64,000 nucleotides of DNA from Lysinibacillus cavernae (GCF_009724685.1 NZ_WMEF01000010.1:111763-175762); one strand, 5' to 3'; counted from the stretch's first letter, positions 8,000-18,820 are shown. Numbers and translations are program-made. Notes: generated by a model not told the origin, from the letters alone.

Positions 8000-9166
8000 T
8001 TATTTAGCTAGTTGCATGGCAGGTCCGAAGAATTCATAGTGAATTTTCTCATCTTTTACGCCAATTTCTTGTAAATTTTTAATAACTGCTTCCATAAAGC
8101 CTACAGGCCCACATACATAAACATCCGCATTATTAGCTACTTTTTCTGCTAATAATTCTTTTGTAATGAGCTTGTCTTCATCAGAGAATAAAGCTGTATA
8201 AGATGCATTTGGTAGTGCATTTACTTTCTCTTTAATGTCATCACTGAAAGCTACAACTTTCTCATTACGAGCACATTGGATAAAGCTTACTTCATTTGTT
8301 GCATTATCGTTTAGAGATTGCAGCATACTGTTTAAAGGTGTTACACCGATACCACCGCTAACAAATGTAATTGGAGCTGCAGTTTCTTCTAAAACAAATA
8401 ACCCAGCTGGAACACTTACATCTACTAAATCCCCAACTTGTAGGTCATCGTGAATAAAGTTAGAAACTTTACCATTTGGTGTATGGTCACTTTCACGTTT
8501 CACAGAAATGCGATAGCCATCTTCTGCACTCGCCTGCGATAGTGTGTATTGACGATTCATTAAATACTCTTCACCTGGTACTTTTACACGAATGCTGATG
8601 TATTGACCTGGCTCATAGGCTGGTAATTGTGAACCATCTTCATTTACAAAGTAAACAGAAGTAACTAAGTCACTTTCAACCACTTTATTCGCCACTTTTA
8701 ATGGTTTAAATAGACGCCATCCACCATTATTTTCAACTTTTTGGTATAATTCTTCTTCTACCTGAATGAAAATATCTGCTATAACGCCATAAGCCTCAGC
8801 CCATGCATTAATAATGTCATCCGTTGCTGCGTCACCTAGTACTTCCTTAATCGCTTTTAATAAATTTTCTCCAACGATTGGGTAGTGTTCAGGTAAAATG
8901 CCTAAACTACGGTGTTTATGTGCTATAAGCATCACTGCTGGTAAAATTGCTTCTAAATTTTCAATATGAACTGCAGCAGCATAGACAGTGTTAGCTAATG
9001 CTGTTTGCTGACGGCCTTGTTCTTGGTTAGTGTGATTAAAAATATTTAATAATTCTGGATGAGCTTGAAACATATTTTTGTAAAACGTCTTTGTAATTTC
9101 AACACCATGAACTTCTAATACAGGTACTGTTGCTTTAATAATTTGAATTGTTTCTTGTTTTAACAT
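8000..9166 (-). CDS. hmp: flavohaemoglobin, nitric oxide dioxygenase
   Basis: 388 residues from the ATG at 9166 (AAAGGAT upstream); longer in-frame starts run through the operator region and are rejected. N-terminal globin domain (1-140) with the proximal His in IAHKHRS, then an FAD-binding domain with RQYTLS, and a NAD-binding domain ([21 protein letters not shown]). Hmp oxidises nitric oxide to nitrate with NADH and oxygen in the cytoplasm. It is divergent from nsrR and two NsrR-type boxes lie in the gap, so derepression by nitric oxide is expected. Confidence 0.96.
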   Translation of the reverse strand: MLKQETIQIIKATVPVLEVHGVEITKTFYKNMFQAHPELLNIFNHTNQEQGRQQTALANTVYAAAVHIENLEAILPAVMLIAHKHRSLGILPEHYPIVGENLLKAIKEVLGDAATDDIINAWAEAYGVIADIFIQVEEELYQKVENNGGWRLFKPLKVANKVVESDLVTSVYFVNEDGSQLPAYEPGQYISIRVKVPGEEYLMNRQYTLSQASAEDGYRISVKRESDHTPNGKVSNFIHDDLQVGDLVDVSVPAGLFVLEETAAPITFVSGGIGVTPLNSMLQSLNDNATNEVSFIQCARNEKVVAFSDDIKEKVNALPNASYTALFSDEDKLITKELLAEKVANNADVYVCGPVGFMEAVIKNLQEIGVKDEKIHYEFFGPAMQLAK

Positions 9167-9220
9167 ATCGCTTACCATCCTTTCGTGATTACAATATAAC
9201 GCTTTCATTTTCTTAAAGCA

Positions 9221-9235
9221 ATATATAAAATACAT
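9221..9235. promoter_or_regulatory. second NsrR-like half operator
   Basis: ATATATAAAATACAT resembles one and a half arms of the full operator 24 bases away. It sits between that operator and hmp. Weak on its own. Confidence 0.4.
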
Positions 9236-9258
9236 CTTTAACAAAATGGACATAATTA

Positions 9259-9275
9259 ATGTATTTTAAATACAT
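9259..9275. promoter_or_regulatory. NsrR operator
   Basis: ATGTATTTTAAATACAT, a 17-bp palindrome symmetric about its central base, of the A/T-rich form known for Bacillus NsrR at hmp. It lies in the 190-base gap between divergent hmp and nsrR and can serve both. Confidence 0.7.
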
Positions 9276-9356
9276 CTTTAAAAAAGGATTGAAAATATTA
9301 TACTTCAATGTAAAAATGCTATAATTATTTTGAATTATAGAAAGTAGGGTGTTCTG

Positions 9357-9794
9357 ATGCGCTTAACTTTATACACGGATTACTCTTTGCGCACACTTAT
9401 TTATCTAGGTGCAAAGGAAGATGGTCAATTATCAACTATTCAAGAGATTTCAGATGCTTATAATATATCGAAAAACCATTTAATGAAGGTGACACATCAA
9501 CTTGGATTATTAGGTTATATCGAAACAATCCGAGGACGAGGCGGAGGTATTCGCTTAGCTATCGACCCAAAAACCATTACAATAGGTGAAATTGTTCGTC
9601 ATACAGAAGAAGACTTTCATCTTGTAGAATGTTTCGACAAAGAAAATAACCTATGTAAAATAGCACCAGAATGTCAACTTAAAGGTGTCTTGTACGAAGC
9701 TTTACAAGCCTATTTGAGCGTGCTAGACCGATACACATTAGATGACTTCTTACATTCCAAGGAAAAATTAATGGCACTGCTGCTCGGAAAATAA
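9357..9794 (+). CDS. nsrR: NsrR, Rrf2-family nitric-oxide-sensing repressor
   Basis: 145 residues with an N-terminal winged helix and three iron-sulfur ligands at Cys92, Cys100 and Cys106, the same positions as in B. subtilis NsrR; Asp8, the fourth ligand there, is also present. The [4Fe-4S] cluster reacts with nitric oxide and releases DNA. The gene is divergent from hmp, its classic target, with an NsrR palindrome between them. Followed by its own terminator. Confidence 0.95.
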   Translation: MRLTLYTDYSLRTLIYLGAKEDGQLSTIQEISDAYNISKNHLMKVTHQLGLLGYIETIRGRGGGIRLAIDPKTITIGEIVRHTEEDFHLVECFDKENNLCKIAPECQLKGVLYEALQAYLSVLDRYTLDDFLHSKEKLMALLLGK

Positions 9795-9795
9795 T

Positions 9796-9830
9796 AATAC
9801 CCGCTCAACCTCTGTTGGACGGGTATTTCT
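9796..9830 (+). terminator. terminator of nsrR
   Basis: AATACCCG and CGGGTATT arms with a partly paired inner TCAAC/GTTGG, followed by TTTCTTT. Confidence 0.75.
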
Positions 9831-9842
9831 TTATGAATATGC

Positions 9843-10823
9843 TTATAATTGTTTTGAAAAGAAAATCATATCTAATGCACGAATGCCATTTTCATAAATT
9901 GGCTCTGGGTAATTACGAAAGAAATCTTTTTCGATAATCTCCATACGAAAGCCCGCTTTTTGATAAAAGGCAATATTATCAATACTTGAATTTGCTGTTC
10001 CAACCAGAACCGTTTGATACCCTTCCTTCTGGCAAATTTCAGTGATTTGTCGTAATACTTCTTTGCCCATGCCCTTTCCTTGATACTTTGGTACAATAGC
10101 AATATTCTTCAACTCAATTGTTGAATCAGATTGGGGAATTAATAGTGCCACTCCCGCTAGCAGCTCTCCACATTTTATTTCATATAAGGTACCTTTATTT
10201 AAGTATTCTCGAACTGCCACTTCACTTTCATCAGCTAGTAAAAGCTGTGGTAAAAAGTCTTCACGTTCCCCTTTTACTTTCTCTACGGATGTTCGATAAC
10301 GGACAAAATCCTCCCGTTCAAAAACATTTAACACACATGGTTGTTTTTCCTTCACCTCTAACCACGAATGCTCCTCTGGATACTCTTTTTCTACTCCTAA
10401 TCGAATAAAAGATAGCTTTTCCTGTGCCTTTTGAGAACGGATATTAACCTTTCTAGCTCCTGCAAAAACATGTGCTAATCCTAGCTCAAAAAAAGCAATA
10501 TCTAAGATGGCCGTTTTTGCTTCAAGATTATAACCCTTTCCCCAAAATTGATGGCCGAGCCAAGAGCCAATATGACAGCTCCTTTTATGCTGATCTATAA
10601 ACATCAGTGATGTCACACCAATCAGCTGCCCTTCCTCATTTAATACAACACGAGGAACTGTCTTACCTTCTTCTTCGTCTACACATTCACGTTTGATAAA
10701 ATTAATCGTATCTTCTACCTTACCAGCAGGTAACCCAAGTGCATCTCGTACCTGTGGCATTGAAGATAACTCATGCATGGCCTCAGCATATTTGATATCA
10801 TGTTTCACTAATGTTACCGCCAT
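9843..10823 (-). CDS. tandem GNAT acetyltransferase fusion
   Basis: 326 residues made of two acetyltransferase domains. Residues 1-175 resemble the RimJ/RimL ribosomal-protein type (SWLGHQFWGKGYNLEAK, then NIRSQKAQEKLSFIRLG). Residues about 180-326 are a separate GNAT with the acetyl-CoA loop VPKYQGKGMGKEVL and a GTANSSIDNIAFYQKAGF end motif. Both acetyl-CoA loops look intact, so both halves may be active. Substrate unknown. No operon partner; it converges on nsrR. Confidence 0.85.
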   Translation of the reverse strand: MAVTLVKHDIKYAEAMHELSSMPQVRDALGLPAGKVEDTINFIKRECVDEEEGKTVPRVVLNEEGQLIGVTSLMFIDQHKRSCHIGSWLGHQFWGKGYNLEAKTAILDIAFFELGLAHVFAGARKVNIRSQKAQEKLSFIRLGVEKEYPEEHSWLEVKEKQPCVLNVFEREDFVRYRTSVEKVKGEREDFLPQLLLADESEVAVREYLNKGTLYEIKCGELLAGVALLIPQSDSTIELKNIAIVPKYQGKGMGKEVLRQITEICQKEGYQTVLVGTANSSIDNIAFYQKAGFRMEIIEKDFFRNYPEPIYENGIRALDMIFFSKQL

Positions 10824-11047
10824 CCTCTATTCCCCTTTCCCTAACTTTCTATGTTTTCACTATCTAAATACTGCTTTTTTCTTATATCTTTCACCCACAG
10901 TTATAATACCATTAAATGGAAGAAGCGTCGCTACATGCTGTGAATTTTTCATAAAGGTTAAACTCACGACCTCTAATTTGTTAACCATTGCTGTTATTGT
11001 TCAATAGCTTGTCCTTGAAACATCAAAAGATAGTTGCAACTTTTCAA

Positions 11048-11479
11048 CTATTTTTTCGCTCCTTCATATTGTAAAATCCACTGTGCTGGAGTCATTTTTG
11101 ACACAAGTTCACCAATTAGGTCAAACGGAATATTCTTTGTGCTTGAAAAACGGATACAGCTTTTCCCCATATTTAATTTAGATGGTACTCGCTTCGCATA
11201 CTCTTCTTGGAACCAAGAAAGCAATGCTTGGTCTGCGTAAATCCCCATATGGTAGAGCGCAATATGGCGTTTTTGCGCTGCAAGGCTAATGAAAGGTAAA
11301 GGCGTATTTGGTGTAACATGATAACCCTTTGGATAGGTTGCTAAGGGGACCACATAGCTGATCATGTCATATTGAATCGTTTGTTCAAATCCCTCTGGTA
11401 AATTTGCTTCCACAACATCTACAAGCTTGCTAAAAGCATCACGCCATTTTTCTTCAACTCGCTCCATATATATCTTCAT
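11048..11479 (-). CDS. DUF1801 (YdhG-like) protein
   Basis: 143 residues with the DUF1801 pattern: an N-terminal helix with EEKWRDAFSKLVDVV, IQYDMISYVVPLATYPKGYH, PFISLAAQKRHIALYHMGIY, and a C-terminal KSCIRFSSTKNIPFDLIGELV. The fold is related to the frataxin/CyaY shape; function is not established. Cytoplasmic. It follows the YdeI-like gene by 21 bases, and both belong to small conserved families often found together, so co-transcription is likely. Confidence 0.8.
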   Translation of the reverse strand: MKIYMERVEEKWRDAFSKLVDVVEANLPEGFEQTIQYDMISYVVPLATYPKGYHVTPNTPLPFISLAAQKRHIALYHMGIYADQALLSWFQEEYAKRVPSKLNMGKSCIRFSSTKNIPFDLIGELVSKMTPAQWILQYEGAKK

Positions 11480-11500
11480 ACCTTTGCCTCACTTTATCAG

Positions 11501-12166
11501 TTATTGTATTGACTTATTTGCCTCTGCTTGTACTTTGCGATATAAATCCTTCGTTTTGTAGCCTAAACGAATAATTTCCCGCATCTCTTTTAAACGAGCT
11601 ACTTGCGTATCCTGTTTTTTTGCACTATAGACGTACCGTGCCCAATCCTTTTGATATCCAGGTGTTAATCCATCATAAAACACTAAATCGCTTGGATTTT
11701 CTGCAAGTAGATCACGTAATTGAGGTATCATGCTTTCATAGTCACTGACACATTGGCTACTCGCTGTTTTCTTTTTACCTCTTCCTTTACCGTCTCTTTT
11801 AATGCTTAAAATCGAAAAAGTCTCATTTAATGACATTAAGCTAGCAAATTTCAAATCACTACCAACGATGTATTTTTCCTCGTCAACCTGAATGGCAGGA
11901 AAAATCTCATCTCGATGGATAAACTGCTCATAATCCTTATTGCCCTTTTTAGGGTAAACAAAAAATAAATAACCTTGCTCCACTAGACTATTATCTTTTA
12001 ACACTTTTTGTAAATACGTTTCCATCTCATCTACTGAGAACACAAAAGAAATAATTCGATCAAAGGGTGCATCTCCATTATGGAAAACCCCTTCTAGTAA
12101 CAAATCTTTCGGTTGATTGTAAATAGCTACTGCTAATTCATCGTTAAGTTTGAATTTTTTATGCAT
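11501..12166 (-). CDS. YdeI/OmdA-domain protein
   Basis: 221 residues. The C-terminal third (YDGLTPGYQKDWARYVYSAK, then RLKEMREIIRLG) matches the YdeI/OmpD-associated domain, linked in enterobacteria to bacteriocin protection. The N-terminal 130 residues are not recognised. A basic KGRGKKK stretch separates the halves. No signal peptide, so a cytoplasmic role is likely. Probably co-transcribed with the DUF1801 gene downstream. Confidence 0.75.
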   Translation of the reverse strand: MHKKFKLNDELAVAIYNQPKDLLLEGVFHNGDAPFDRIISFVFSVDEMETYLQKVLKDNSLVEQGYLFFVYPKKGNKDYEQFIHRDEIFPAIQVDEEKYIVGSDLKFASLMSLNETFSILSIKRDGKGRGKKKTASSQCVSDYESMIPQLRDLLAENPSDLVFYDGLTPGYQKDWARYVYSAKKQDTQVARLKEMREIIRLGYKTKDLYRKVQAEANKSIQ

Positions 12167-12279
12167 AGCTTAAAACACCTCTTCTACAGTTCTTTTTTCA
12201 ATTTTAGCATCGAACAATCCGCTCATACATTTTCACCTTAGTTTTGATAGTATACTTAATTATTGAAAACTTGGGTACA

Positions 12280-12312
12280 AAAAAATAAACGCCCGAGAAA
12301 ATCTCAAGCGTT
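12280..12312 (-). terminator. probable terminator after the DUF1648 gene
   Basis: AACGC and GCGTT arms plus an inner GAG/CTC pair, followed on the minus strand by a run of T. Moderately stable. Confidence 0.55.
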
Positions 12313-12325
12313 ACGTTGTTACTCA

Positions 12326-12820
12326 TTATTTTATTTTGGAGGTAGCAACTATCCCTTTAATAATTGGAATAACCGTCCCTATTATGATGACTGGTAAGAA
12401 CCACCAACCCAAAGAATTAGCCTCACCAAGTCCAATACGGACCATTTGGAACGATATAAATGCAAATAAAATGAGACAAAAATTTTTCACTTCATTTAGT
12501 ATTTTTCTGCTATTTAAATAAAATGCTTCTACATTATTTTCATTCAAGCATGCTGGATAATTATGCATATGAGGTGCTTTCTCTAGAAGCCCTAATAACA
12601 TCCATAAAAATAATCCGATGAATGGAAGAATAAATAACTCTATCTTCGAACCCCAACGATCAACCTCGCCTGCGCCATTAAAATGGCCAGGGATTTCATT
12701 AGGTAAATTACCCCACATAACTATAATATAAAAGATGGATAGAACAAATAGGCTTCCACCAATATAGTCCCGTACCTTTTCTGCTCTAGTTTTTCGTAAT
12801 TTTAAAATTGGTCTATACAT
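12326..12820 (-). CDS. DUF1648 membrane protein
   Basis: 164 residues with about four membrane segments. The loop LPNEIPGHFNGAGEVDRWGSK is the DUF1648 signature. Members include SdpI-like immunity proteins and many uncharacterised ones; a full SdpI C-terminal domain is absent here. A basic N terminus precedes the first helix. Single-gene unit. Confidence 0.8.
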   Translation of the reverse strand: MYRPILKLRKTRAEKVRDYIGGSLFVLSIFYIIVMWGNLPNEIPGHFNGAGEVDRWGSKIELFILPFIGLFLWMLLGLLEKAPHMHNYPACLNENNVEAFYLNSRKILNEVKNFCLILFAFISFQMVRIGLGEANSLGWWFLPVIIIGTVIPIIKGIVATSKIK

Positions 12821-13130
12821 CTTCCTCCACCCCTATTCATTTCCTTTACTGTTTCTACGTTACGACTACTGTTAAAGTTTCAAAATTTATGAAAATTGGC
12901 TCAATATTCAACAAACACCATTAACTATCACTATTATTAGTAGCATTATAACAATAAAATCTACTTTTTTTACTACTTCATTCTCATGTTACGCCCATCT
13001 TCAAACTATTAAATACAGTAAAAATACTCATAATACTTTGTAAAATCTATATAATCTGATATAAATGATATATACACATTTCATTATTTTGTAACATTTC
13101 TACTAAAAATTGAGAAAGGATATTTCAACT
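12821..13130. other. AT-rich intergenic region before the chemoreceptor
   Basis: 310 bases without a supported gene. A TATAAT lies at 13050-13055, but no convincing -35 or sigma-D element stands at the right distance. It must carry the chemoreceptor promoter. Confidence 0.4.
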
Positions 13131-14825
13131 ATGAGATTTACTATCTACAAGAAATTATTACTCGGTTTTTTTATAGTTATTTTAGTTCTCGTTGCTACAA
13201 TCGGCTTAAATATAAAACAGCTTGATTCTGTGAACAAGACATATCGTACATTACTGGAAGAACAAACTACTAAATCTATAAGTATTCAGGAATTACGTGT
13301 GATTGCAAAACAGGAAATTGTCAGCATGCGCGGTTATTTACTGCTCGGAGATAAACAAAACTTTCAAAGTAATCAGGACTCACGTGAAGAGTTTAAACAA
13401 AAATCAGAAGAGTTGATGGCAACTTTGGATTCAGAAGAATCTATCAAATTCCTAGAGGCTATTAATAAAAGTGAGCAAAATGTCCAACAATTTGCGGACC
13501 GTATGTTTGCATTAAAGGCTGACGGAGAAACTGAAAAGTATGAAAAGCTTGATAGTACCCAAGGACGTTTAATTATTAAACAATTTGATGAACGCGTTGA
13601 AAACCTTTCTAATTATCAAAATGAATACATTGAAGGAAAAATAGCTGCCACATCAAAACAAATTCAAGACATCAAGCTCCAAATGATGCTTCTTGGCGTA
13701 TTTGCCGTTGTCATAAGTCTGATAATTGCGATGGTGGTAGGTAGTTTAATGTCTCGTCCTATCAACGGTATGGCTAAGGCAGCGAAAAAAATAGCTGAAG
13801 GTGACTTAACAGCTGAACAAATTAGCATTAAAAATCGTGATGAAGTGGGTGATTTAGCACTCGCATTTAATCAGATGGCTATAAATTTAAAGGATTTAAT
13901 TACGAATGTGCGCCAAAATACTGTGCAAGTCAGTGGCTCTGCTGCTGAATTAACAGCAAGTGCAGACCAAACAATACAAGCTACAGAGCAAATCACTTCT
14001 TCTATTCAAGAAGTTGCTAGTGGCTCAGAGGCCCAAGGGAAAAATGCTACGGAAAGCTCCAATGCGATGAAAAATATGACAAAAGGCATACAACAATTAG
14101 CCACAACTACAGCGGCTGTTTCTGAGCTAGCAATTGAAACGAATTCAGAGGCTAAAAAAGGCAATGAATCTTTACATCGTGTCATTTCTCAAATGACTAC
14201 AATCAATACCGCTGTCTTAGAGTCAGCAAGTGTTGTTAAAAATTTAGACGAGCATTCTATTGAAATCGGCAACATCATTGGTATTATTACCGATATTGCC
14301 GAACAAACAAATTTATTGGCACTCAATGCTGCTATCGAAGCAGCTCGTGCAGGAGATCATGGACGTGGTTTTGCAGTCGTTGCAGACGAAGTGAAAAAAT
14401 TAGCAGAGCAATCAAAAAAATCTGCTGAGCAAATCACCACTTTAATTTCTGAAATCCAGCAAGATACAAACCGTGCTGTAGCCGTAATGGATACTGGTAC
14501 ACAAGAAGTTCAGATTGGTATGCAAGTAGTAAAGGTAGCCGAAGAAGGCTTCTCCAAAATTGTAGAGCTTATTAAGCAAGTATCCATGCAAATCCAAGAA
14601 GCAACGACTGTGTCTGAGGAGATGTCATCCAGTGCTGAGCAAATATATGCTTCTTTTGATGAAATAGCAACAATAGCGCAAATGTCTTCAACTAATTTAC
14701 AAAATGTTGCTTCTGCTTCAGAAGAACAACTAGCTACTATCGAAGAAGTAGCAGCTTCAGCAGCTACACTTTCAAATATGGCGGAAGAGCTTCACACGCA
14801 AGTCTCTCGTTTTAAAGTAGAATAA
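13131..14825 (+). CDS. methyl-accepting chemotaxis protein
   Basis: 564 residues from the ATG at 13131 (GAGAAAGGA upstream). First membrane helix at about residues 8-30, an external four-helix-bundle sensor of about 150 residues, second helix about 184-206, a HAMP linker, then the cytoplasmic signalling coiled coil. The hairpin tip [38 protein letters not shown] is intact in content (tip E/Q/N residues visible). It signals to CheA/CheW. The ligand is unknown; small 4HB sensors bind diverse small molecules. Confidence 0.93.
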   Translation: MRFTIYKKLLLGFFIVILVLVATIGLNIKQLDSVNKTYRTLLEEQTTKSISIQELRVIAKQEIVSMRGYLLLGDKQNFQSNQDSREEFKQKSEELMATLDSEESIKFLEAINKSEQNVQQFADRMFALKADGETEKYEKLDSTQGRLIIKQFDERVENLSNYQNEYIEGKIAATSKQIQDIKLQMMLLGVFAVVISLIIAMVVGSLMSRPINGMAKAAKKIAEGDLTAEQISIKNRDEVGDLALAFNQMAINLKDLITNVRQNTVQVSGSAAELTASADQTIQATEQITSSIQEVASGSEAQGKNATESSNAMKNMTKGIQQLATTTAAVSELAIETNSEAKKGNESLHRVISQMTTINTAVLESASVVKNLDEHSIEIGNIIGIITDIAEQTNLLALNAAIEAARAGDHGRGFAVVADEVKKLAEQSKKSAEQITTLISEIQQDTNRAVAVMDTGTQEVQIGMQVVKVAEEGFSKIVELIKQVSMQIQEATTVSEEMSSSAEQIYASFDEIATIAQMSSTNLQNVASASEEQLATIEEVAASAATLSNMAEELHTQVSRFKVE

Positions 14826-14982
14826 CATTAATTTATACCTCGGTGGAATTGCATCCAAATCTTTTCGAGGCCTCTCTTGAACACCCGCTGAAAAAAGCTA
14901 AACAAGCATCCTTCCCTCCCTACAGAGGAGGGAGTCTTCTATACGTGATGCTTCGCTTTCGCTACAAAAACATTTGCTGAAT

Positions 14983-15036
14983 AAAACTGCTCATGTTCTT
15001 AAGGTTCATTGCCTCTAGAAAACGAGCAGTTTTTTT
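14983..15036 (+). terminator. possible terminator in the chemoreceptor-leuA gap
   Basis: AAAACTGCTC and GAGCAGTTTT arms (10 bp) followed by TTTTTT, but with a long 31-base loop. An additional TCCCTCC/GGAGGGA hairpin lies near 14912-14932. Either could end the chemoreceptor transcript. Confidence 0.5.
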
Positions 15037-15158
15037 CGTTCTATGTATCTATACGCCATGCTTCTCCTATACTTTTCGCTAAAAATATTGAGCATTTAAA
15101 CTTGTATAGTAGAATACATATCACTTAAGACAGAATTAAAAAAATTTTTAGAATATTG

Positions 15159-15187
15159 TTGACAGGAAGATAATATCCAAGTAATAT
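15159..15187 (+). promoter_or_regulatory. promoter of the leuA T-box leader
   Basis: TTGACA at 15159-15164 and TAATAT at 15182-15187 with exactly 17 bases between. Start of transcription is expected near 15195, about 50 bases before T-box stem I. Confidence 0.75.
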
Positions 15188-15244
15188 TGCTTTCAACAAC
15201 ACATTGCAGGCCAAGATTGGAAATAGTAAAAGTGGTTGTGTACT

Positions 15245-15470
15245 TGTAGAGAGCCGATGGTTGGTGTAAATCGGTAGACACACATTTTGAACTCGTCCAT
15301 GAGCTACTCCCTGAACATATTAGTATGGGATGTCGGTTTCCCCCGTTAACAGGATAGACAGTGATGGCTGTCGATAAGGGGACTTTTTTCGTAAAGAAAA
15401 AGTCAATTAGAGTGGTACCGCGAGCATAAACTCGTCTCTATTTTTTTAAATAGAGACGAGTTTTTTTATT
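15245..15470 (+). ncRNA. T-box riboswitch, leucine specifier
   Basis: Stem I opens with GAGAGCCGATGG and its AAATCGG partner. A CUC Leu codon at 15292-15294 (in GAACTCGTCC) fits the specifier position. The T-box core AGTGGTACCGCG is at 15413-15424, followed by a terminator with 13-bp arms (15428-15440 and 15451-15463) and a run of seven T. Uncharged tRNA-Leu should stabilise the antiterminator and switch on leuA. The specifier assignment is by position and by the product downstream. Confidence 0.9.
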
Positions 15471-15536
15471 TTTTAATAATTCATTGGCCGAAGTGTAGAT
15501 TTTAAATACTGATTACTATAAAAGGAGTGTTTGAAA

Positions 15537-17108
15537 ATGGGAAGAAAAATTTGGGTGTTTGATACAACTTTACGCGATGGCGAGCAAGTACCTGGAGCAA
15601 AGCTGAATCTTTATGAAAAAGTAGAGATTGCACAGCAATTGAAAAAATTAGGTGTGGATATTATCGAAGCTGGATTCCCTGCTTCATCACAGGGTGATTT
15701 TGATGCCGTCAAAGCTGTAGCTGAAAAGGTAGGCAACACAAACGACATTATGATTACGGCATTAGCACGTGCTGTAAAGGCCGATATTGATGCTGTTTAT
15801 AACGCAGTAAAATATGCTGAAAACCCTATGATTCACATGGTACTTGGAACATCTGATATTCATGTGGAGAAAAAATTTAGCAAATCAAAGGATCAAATTC
15901 TACAAATTGGTGTAGATGCTGTTCAATACGCTAAGTCATTATTACCACAAGTTCAATATTCCACAGAAGATGCATCTCGCTCAGATTTTGAGTATCTTTG
16001 GAAAACAATCGAAGCTGTTATGAGAGCTGGCGCAACGATGATTAACGTTCCTGATACAGTAGGTTTCGCAGAACCAGAGGAATTTGGAGAAATGATCTTT
16101 AAATTGAATGACCGCATGAAAAATTTAGATGACAGCGTTCTTCTTAGCGTTCATTGCCACAATGACCTTGGTATGGCAACAGCTAATACCCTTGCTGCTA
16201 TTAAAAATGGTGCTGACAAAGTGGAGTGTACAATTAATGGTATTGGTGAACGTGCAGGTAATGCTGCATTAGAGGAAGTTGTTATGGCGCTAAAAACACG
16301 TAGCTCTATCTACAATGCTGATACACGTATCAATACGAAAGAAATTATCAATACTTCACGTCTTGTTTCTAGCTTTATGGGCTTAGATGTACAAGTCAAT
16401 AAAGCCATTACGGGAGATAATGCCTTTGCCCATTCCTCTGGTATTCACCAGGATGGTTTGCTGAAATCTCGTGATGCTTATGAAATTGTGCATCCTGAAG
16501 ATGTAGGGCTTGATGATATGGAGCTAGTTTTAACAGCTCGTTCAGGTCGCCATGCGGTGAAAAATGCCCTTGAAAAATTAGGGTTTTCTAATCTTTCTAC
16601 TGATGAATTTGAAGGAATATTTGAAGGTTTCTTAAAGCTAGCGGATGCGAAGAAGGAGGTATACGATCACGACTTATACGTTATTGTTGAAAGCTATTAT
16701 GAAAAACATGATGCAAATAATAAAAATGCTACACATTATAGTGATCAATTCTTTGATTTCGATGATTTACAAGTTGTCAGCAATACAAACTTCCCGTCTG
16801 CAAGTGTGAAGATTCGTAAAGGTGACGAAGTATTTAAGGCAAGCGCAGTAGGCTCAGGTCCAATCGATGCTTTGTATTCAGCCATTGCGGAAATTACAAA
16901 TATTGATGTAAAACTAGTGGAGTATAATATTAATAGTGTTTCACGAGGCAAAGAGGCGTTAGGTAAAGTAAAAATTACTATTGAGCATGAAGGTGAAAAG
17001 TATATTGCAAAAGCAGCAGATACGGATATTCTAAAGGCGAGTGCACTAGCCTATATTAATGCCATCAATAGCATTGTAGTAGCAAAATTAACACCCGTTA
17101 TGAATTAA
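15537..17108 (+). CDS. leuA: 2-isopropylmalate synthase
   Basis: 523 residues, the full length of bacterial LeuA. The N-terminal TIM barrel carries [10 protein letters not shown] and the metal site HCHNDLG; the LeuA regulatory domain at the C terminus binds leucine. The reaction joins acetyl-CoA to 2-oxoisovalerate, the first committed step of leucine synthesis. The ATG at 15537 is chosen because GGAG stands nine bases before it; the TTG two codons earlier is too close. It is a single gene outside an ilv-leu operon, controlled by a Leu T-box. A homocitrate-synthase identity is less likely because of the LeuA C-terminal domain. Confidence 0.95.
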   Translation: MGRKIWVFDTTLRDGEQVPGAKLNLYEKVEIAQQLKKLGVDIIEAGFPASSQGDFDAVKAVAEKVGNTNDIMITALARAVKADIDAVYNAVKYAENPMIHMVLGTSDIHVEKKFSKSKDQILQIGVDAVQYAKSLLPQVQYSTEDASRSDFEYLWKTIEAVMRAGATMINVPDTVGFAEPEEFGEMIFKLNDRMKNLDDSVLLSVHCHNDLGMATANTLAAIKNGADKVECTINGIGERAGNAALEEVVMALKTRSSIYNADTRINTKEIINTSRLVSSFMGLDVQVNKAITGDNAFAHSSGIHQDGLLKSRDAYEIVHPEDVGLDDMELVLTARSGRHAVKNALEKLGFSNLSTDEFEGIFEGFLKLADAKKEVYDHDLYVIVESYYEKHDANNKNATHYSDQFFDFDDLQVVSNTNFPSASVKIRKGDEVFKASAVGSGPIDALYSAIAEITNIDVKLVEYNINSVSRGKEALGKVKITIEHEGEKYIAKAADTDILKASALAYINAINSIVVAKLTPVMN

Positions 17109-17112
17109 GTTA

Positions 17113-17149
17113 AAAAAAGCAGTATGGCCAATGAGTCATACTGCTTTTT
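17113..17149. terminator. shared terminator of leuA and metG
   Basis: AAAAAAGCAGTATG and CATACTGCTTTTT arms around a 10-base loop; A tract on one side and T tract on the other make it work in both directions between the convergent genes. Confidence 0.85.
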
Positions 17150-17154
17150 CGATC

Positions 17155-18789
17155 CTAGCGACTGTCACTCACTAATTTTTGATATTCTTCTTCGATTAGC
17201 TCTACGTCAAGGCGTTCAAACAACGGTGTGACATTTTGAATCACTTTTGGTAAGTCAACTTGCTCATGCCACATCAATTCATTGATACCTACCATGTTTC
17301 TTACCTTCTGTGCTGAAAACGGCAAGAAGGGATGCAGTAGCTGCCCTAGATTAGCAATAATATAGACGCAGGTTGCTAATGTACGATTACCGGCCTCCAC
17401 ATTTTCTTTTACTTGAAGCCATGGTTGTTGTTCATCAAAATAGCGATTAGCCCCACGAATATACTCAAAAATGTTTTCTAACGCTTGCTTAAAATGGCCA
17501 CCTTCAATAAGAATACCCACTTCATTAAATAGCTGAACTGTTTGTTTTCGAATGTCACTATCCACCTCAGCCTGAGGCACCTCACAAGCAAAAGATTTCT
17601 CAATAAATTTCAATGTACGATTGACAAAATTACCATAGGCACCGAGTAATTCACCATTATGACTGTAAATAAATTCTCGCCATGAAAAATCAGTATCACG
17701 ATTTTCTGGTGCGTTAGTCGTTAAGAAGTAACGAATAGAGTCCGCATCATAACGACTTAAAATATAAGGAACCCATACAGCCCAATTTTGACTAGTGGAT
17801 AACTTCCGTTTCTCTAATGTTAAATATTCATTAGAGACGATATGTGTTGGTAATGCCTTGGCTCCTATCCCCATTAATATGGCTGGCCAAATAACCGTAT
17901 GGAATGGAATATTGTCCTTTCCATGGACATAGTACGAAATAGTCTCTTCATTCCATAAGTCTTCAATCGCTAGTTGATGTTCTTTTGCCCATTCTAGACT
18001 TGCTGTTAAATACCCTGCTACAGCCTCAATCCACACATATATTTTTTTCCCTTCAAAGCCTGGCACTGGGACATCTATGCCGTTTGGTAAATCTCGTGTT
18101 ACTGCACGGTCAGGAACTCCTTCTGCTAGGTAGCGCTCCGTCAAACCTATGGCGTTGTCTCGCCAACGTTTCTCCACTTTCGCTTCTGCTAAATAAGAAT
18201 CTAGTCTTCCTTGAAATTGACTAAAGGTAAAGTAAAAATGCTCTGTCTCTCGAATAACTGGCTCATTCCCACAAATTTTGCAGCGCTTGTCTAGTAAATC
18301 AAGCGGATCTAAAATTTCAGAACAGTTATCACATTGATCTCCTCTTGCCTTTGCACCACAATTTGGGCATATTCCCTCAACGAATCGATCTGGTAAAAAT
18401 TGCTTATCTGTCTCACAGTATGCCTGTTCAATCTTTTTCTTGTATAAAAAATTGTTAGCCAACAGCTGTAAAAATATAGCTTTAACGGATTCATGATGGT
18501 GCTCAGCATCTGTTCTTGTATACAAATCATAGGTAAATCCTAAATCATGAAAGCATTGAGTAAATTCATCGTGATAATGATTAGCAATAGCCTCTGTTGT
18601 TGTATTTTCTTGTGCTGCACGAATAGAAATAGGTGTACCATTACAATCACTGCCAGACACATATAAAACCTGCTCACCTTTTTGTCGGTAATATCTAGCC
18701 AAAATATCACCTGGTAATAGTGCGGCAACATGCCCTAAATGCAAAGAGCCATTTGCATACGGCCAAGCGCCTCCAATAACAATTGTCAT
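17155..18789 (-). CDS. metG: methionyl-tRNA synthetase, short form
   Basis: 544 residues. Class I signature HLGH at residues 17-20, a double zinc knuckle (CPNC with CDNC, then CKIC), KLSTS as the KMSKS-type loop near residue 333, and an anticodon-binding helical domain. It charges tRNA-Met with methionine. It lacks the C-terminal EMAPII-like tRNA-binding domain that makes B. subtilis MetS about 660 residues, and its two-knuckle zinc domain is closer to the E. coli/archaeal form. It is therefore likely a second or alternative MetRS. Its own Met T-box and promoter lie upstream. Confidence 0.92.
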   Translation of the reverse strand: MTIVIGGAWPYANGSLHLGHVAALLPGDILARYYRQKGEQVLYVSGSDCNGTPISIRAAQENTTTEAIANHYHDEFTQCFHDLGFTYDLYTRTDAEHHHESVKAIFLQLLANNFLYKKKIEQAYCETDKQFLPDRFVEGICPNCGAKARGDQCDNCSEILDPLDLLDKRCKICGNEPVIRETEHFYFTFSQFQGRLDSYLAEAKVEKRWRDNAIGLTERYLAEGVPDRAVTRDLPNGIDVPVPGFEGKKIYVWIEAVAGYLTASLEWAKEHQLAIEDLWNEETISYYVHGKDNIPFHTVIWPAILMGIGAKALPTHIVSNEYLTLEKRKLSTSQNWAVWVPYILSRYDADSIRYFLTTNAPENRDTDFSWREFIYSHNGELLGAYGNFVNRTLKFIEKSFACEVPQAEVDSDIRKQTVQLFNEVGILIEGGHFKQALENIFEYIRGANRYFDEQQPWLQVKENVEAGNRTLATCVYIIANLGQLLHPFLPFSAQKVRNMVGINELMWHEQVDLPKVIQNVTPLFERLDVELIEEEYQKLVSDSR

Positions 18790-18820
18790 TCTAGATTGCT
18801 CCCCTCACTTAAAAAATGGT

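Noticed and set aside
9167..9253. N-terminal extension of hmp
   Set aside because: Adds 29 residues that run through the NsrR region and are not globin; the ATG at 9166 has the ribosome-binding site.
15096..15281. 61-codon minus-strand frame in the leuA leader
   Set aside because: Antisense to the promoter and T-box stem I, no ribosome-binding site.
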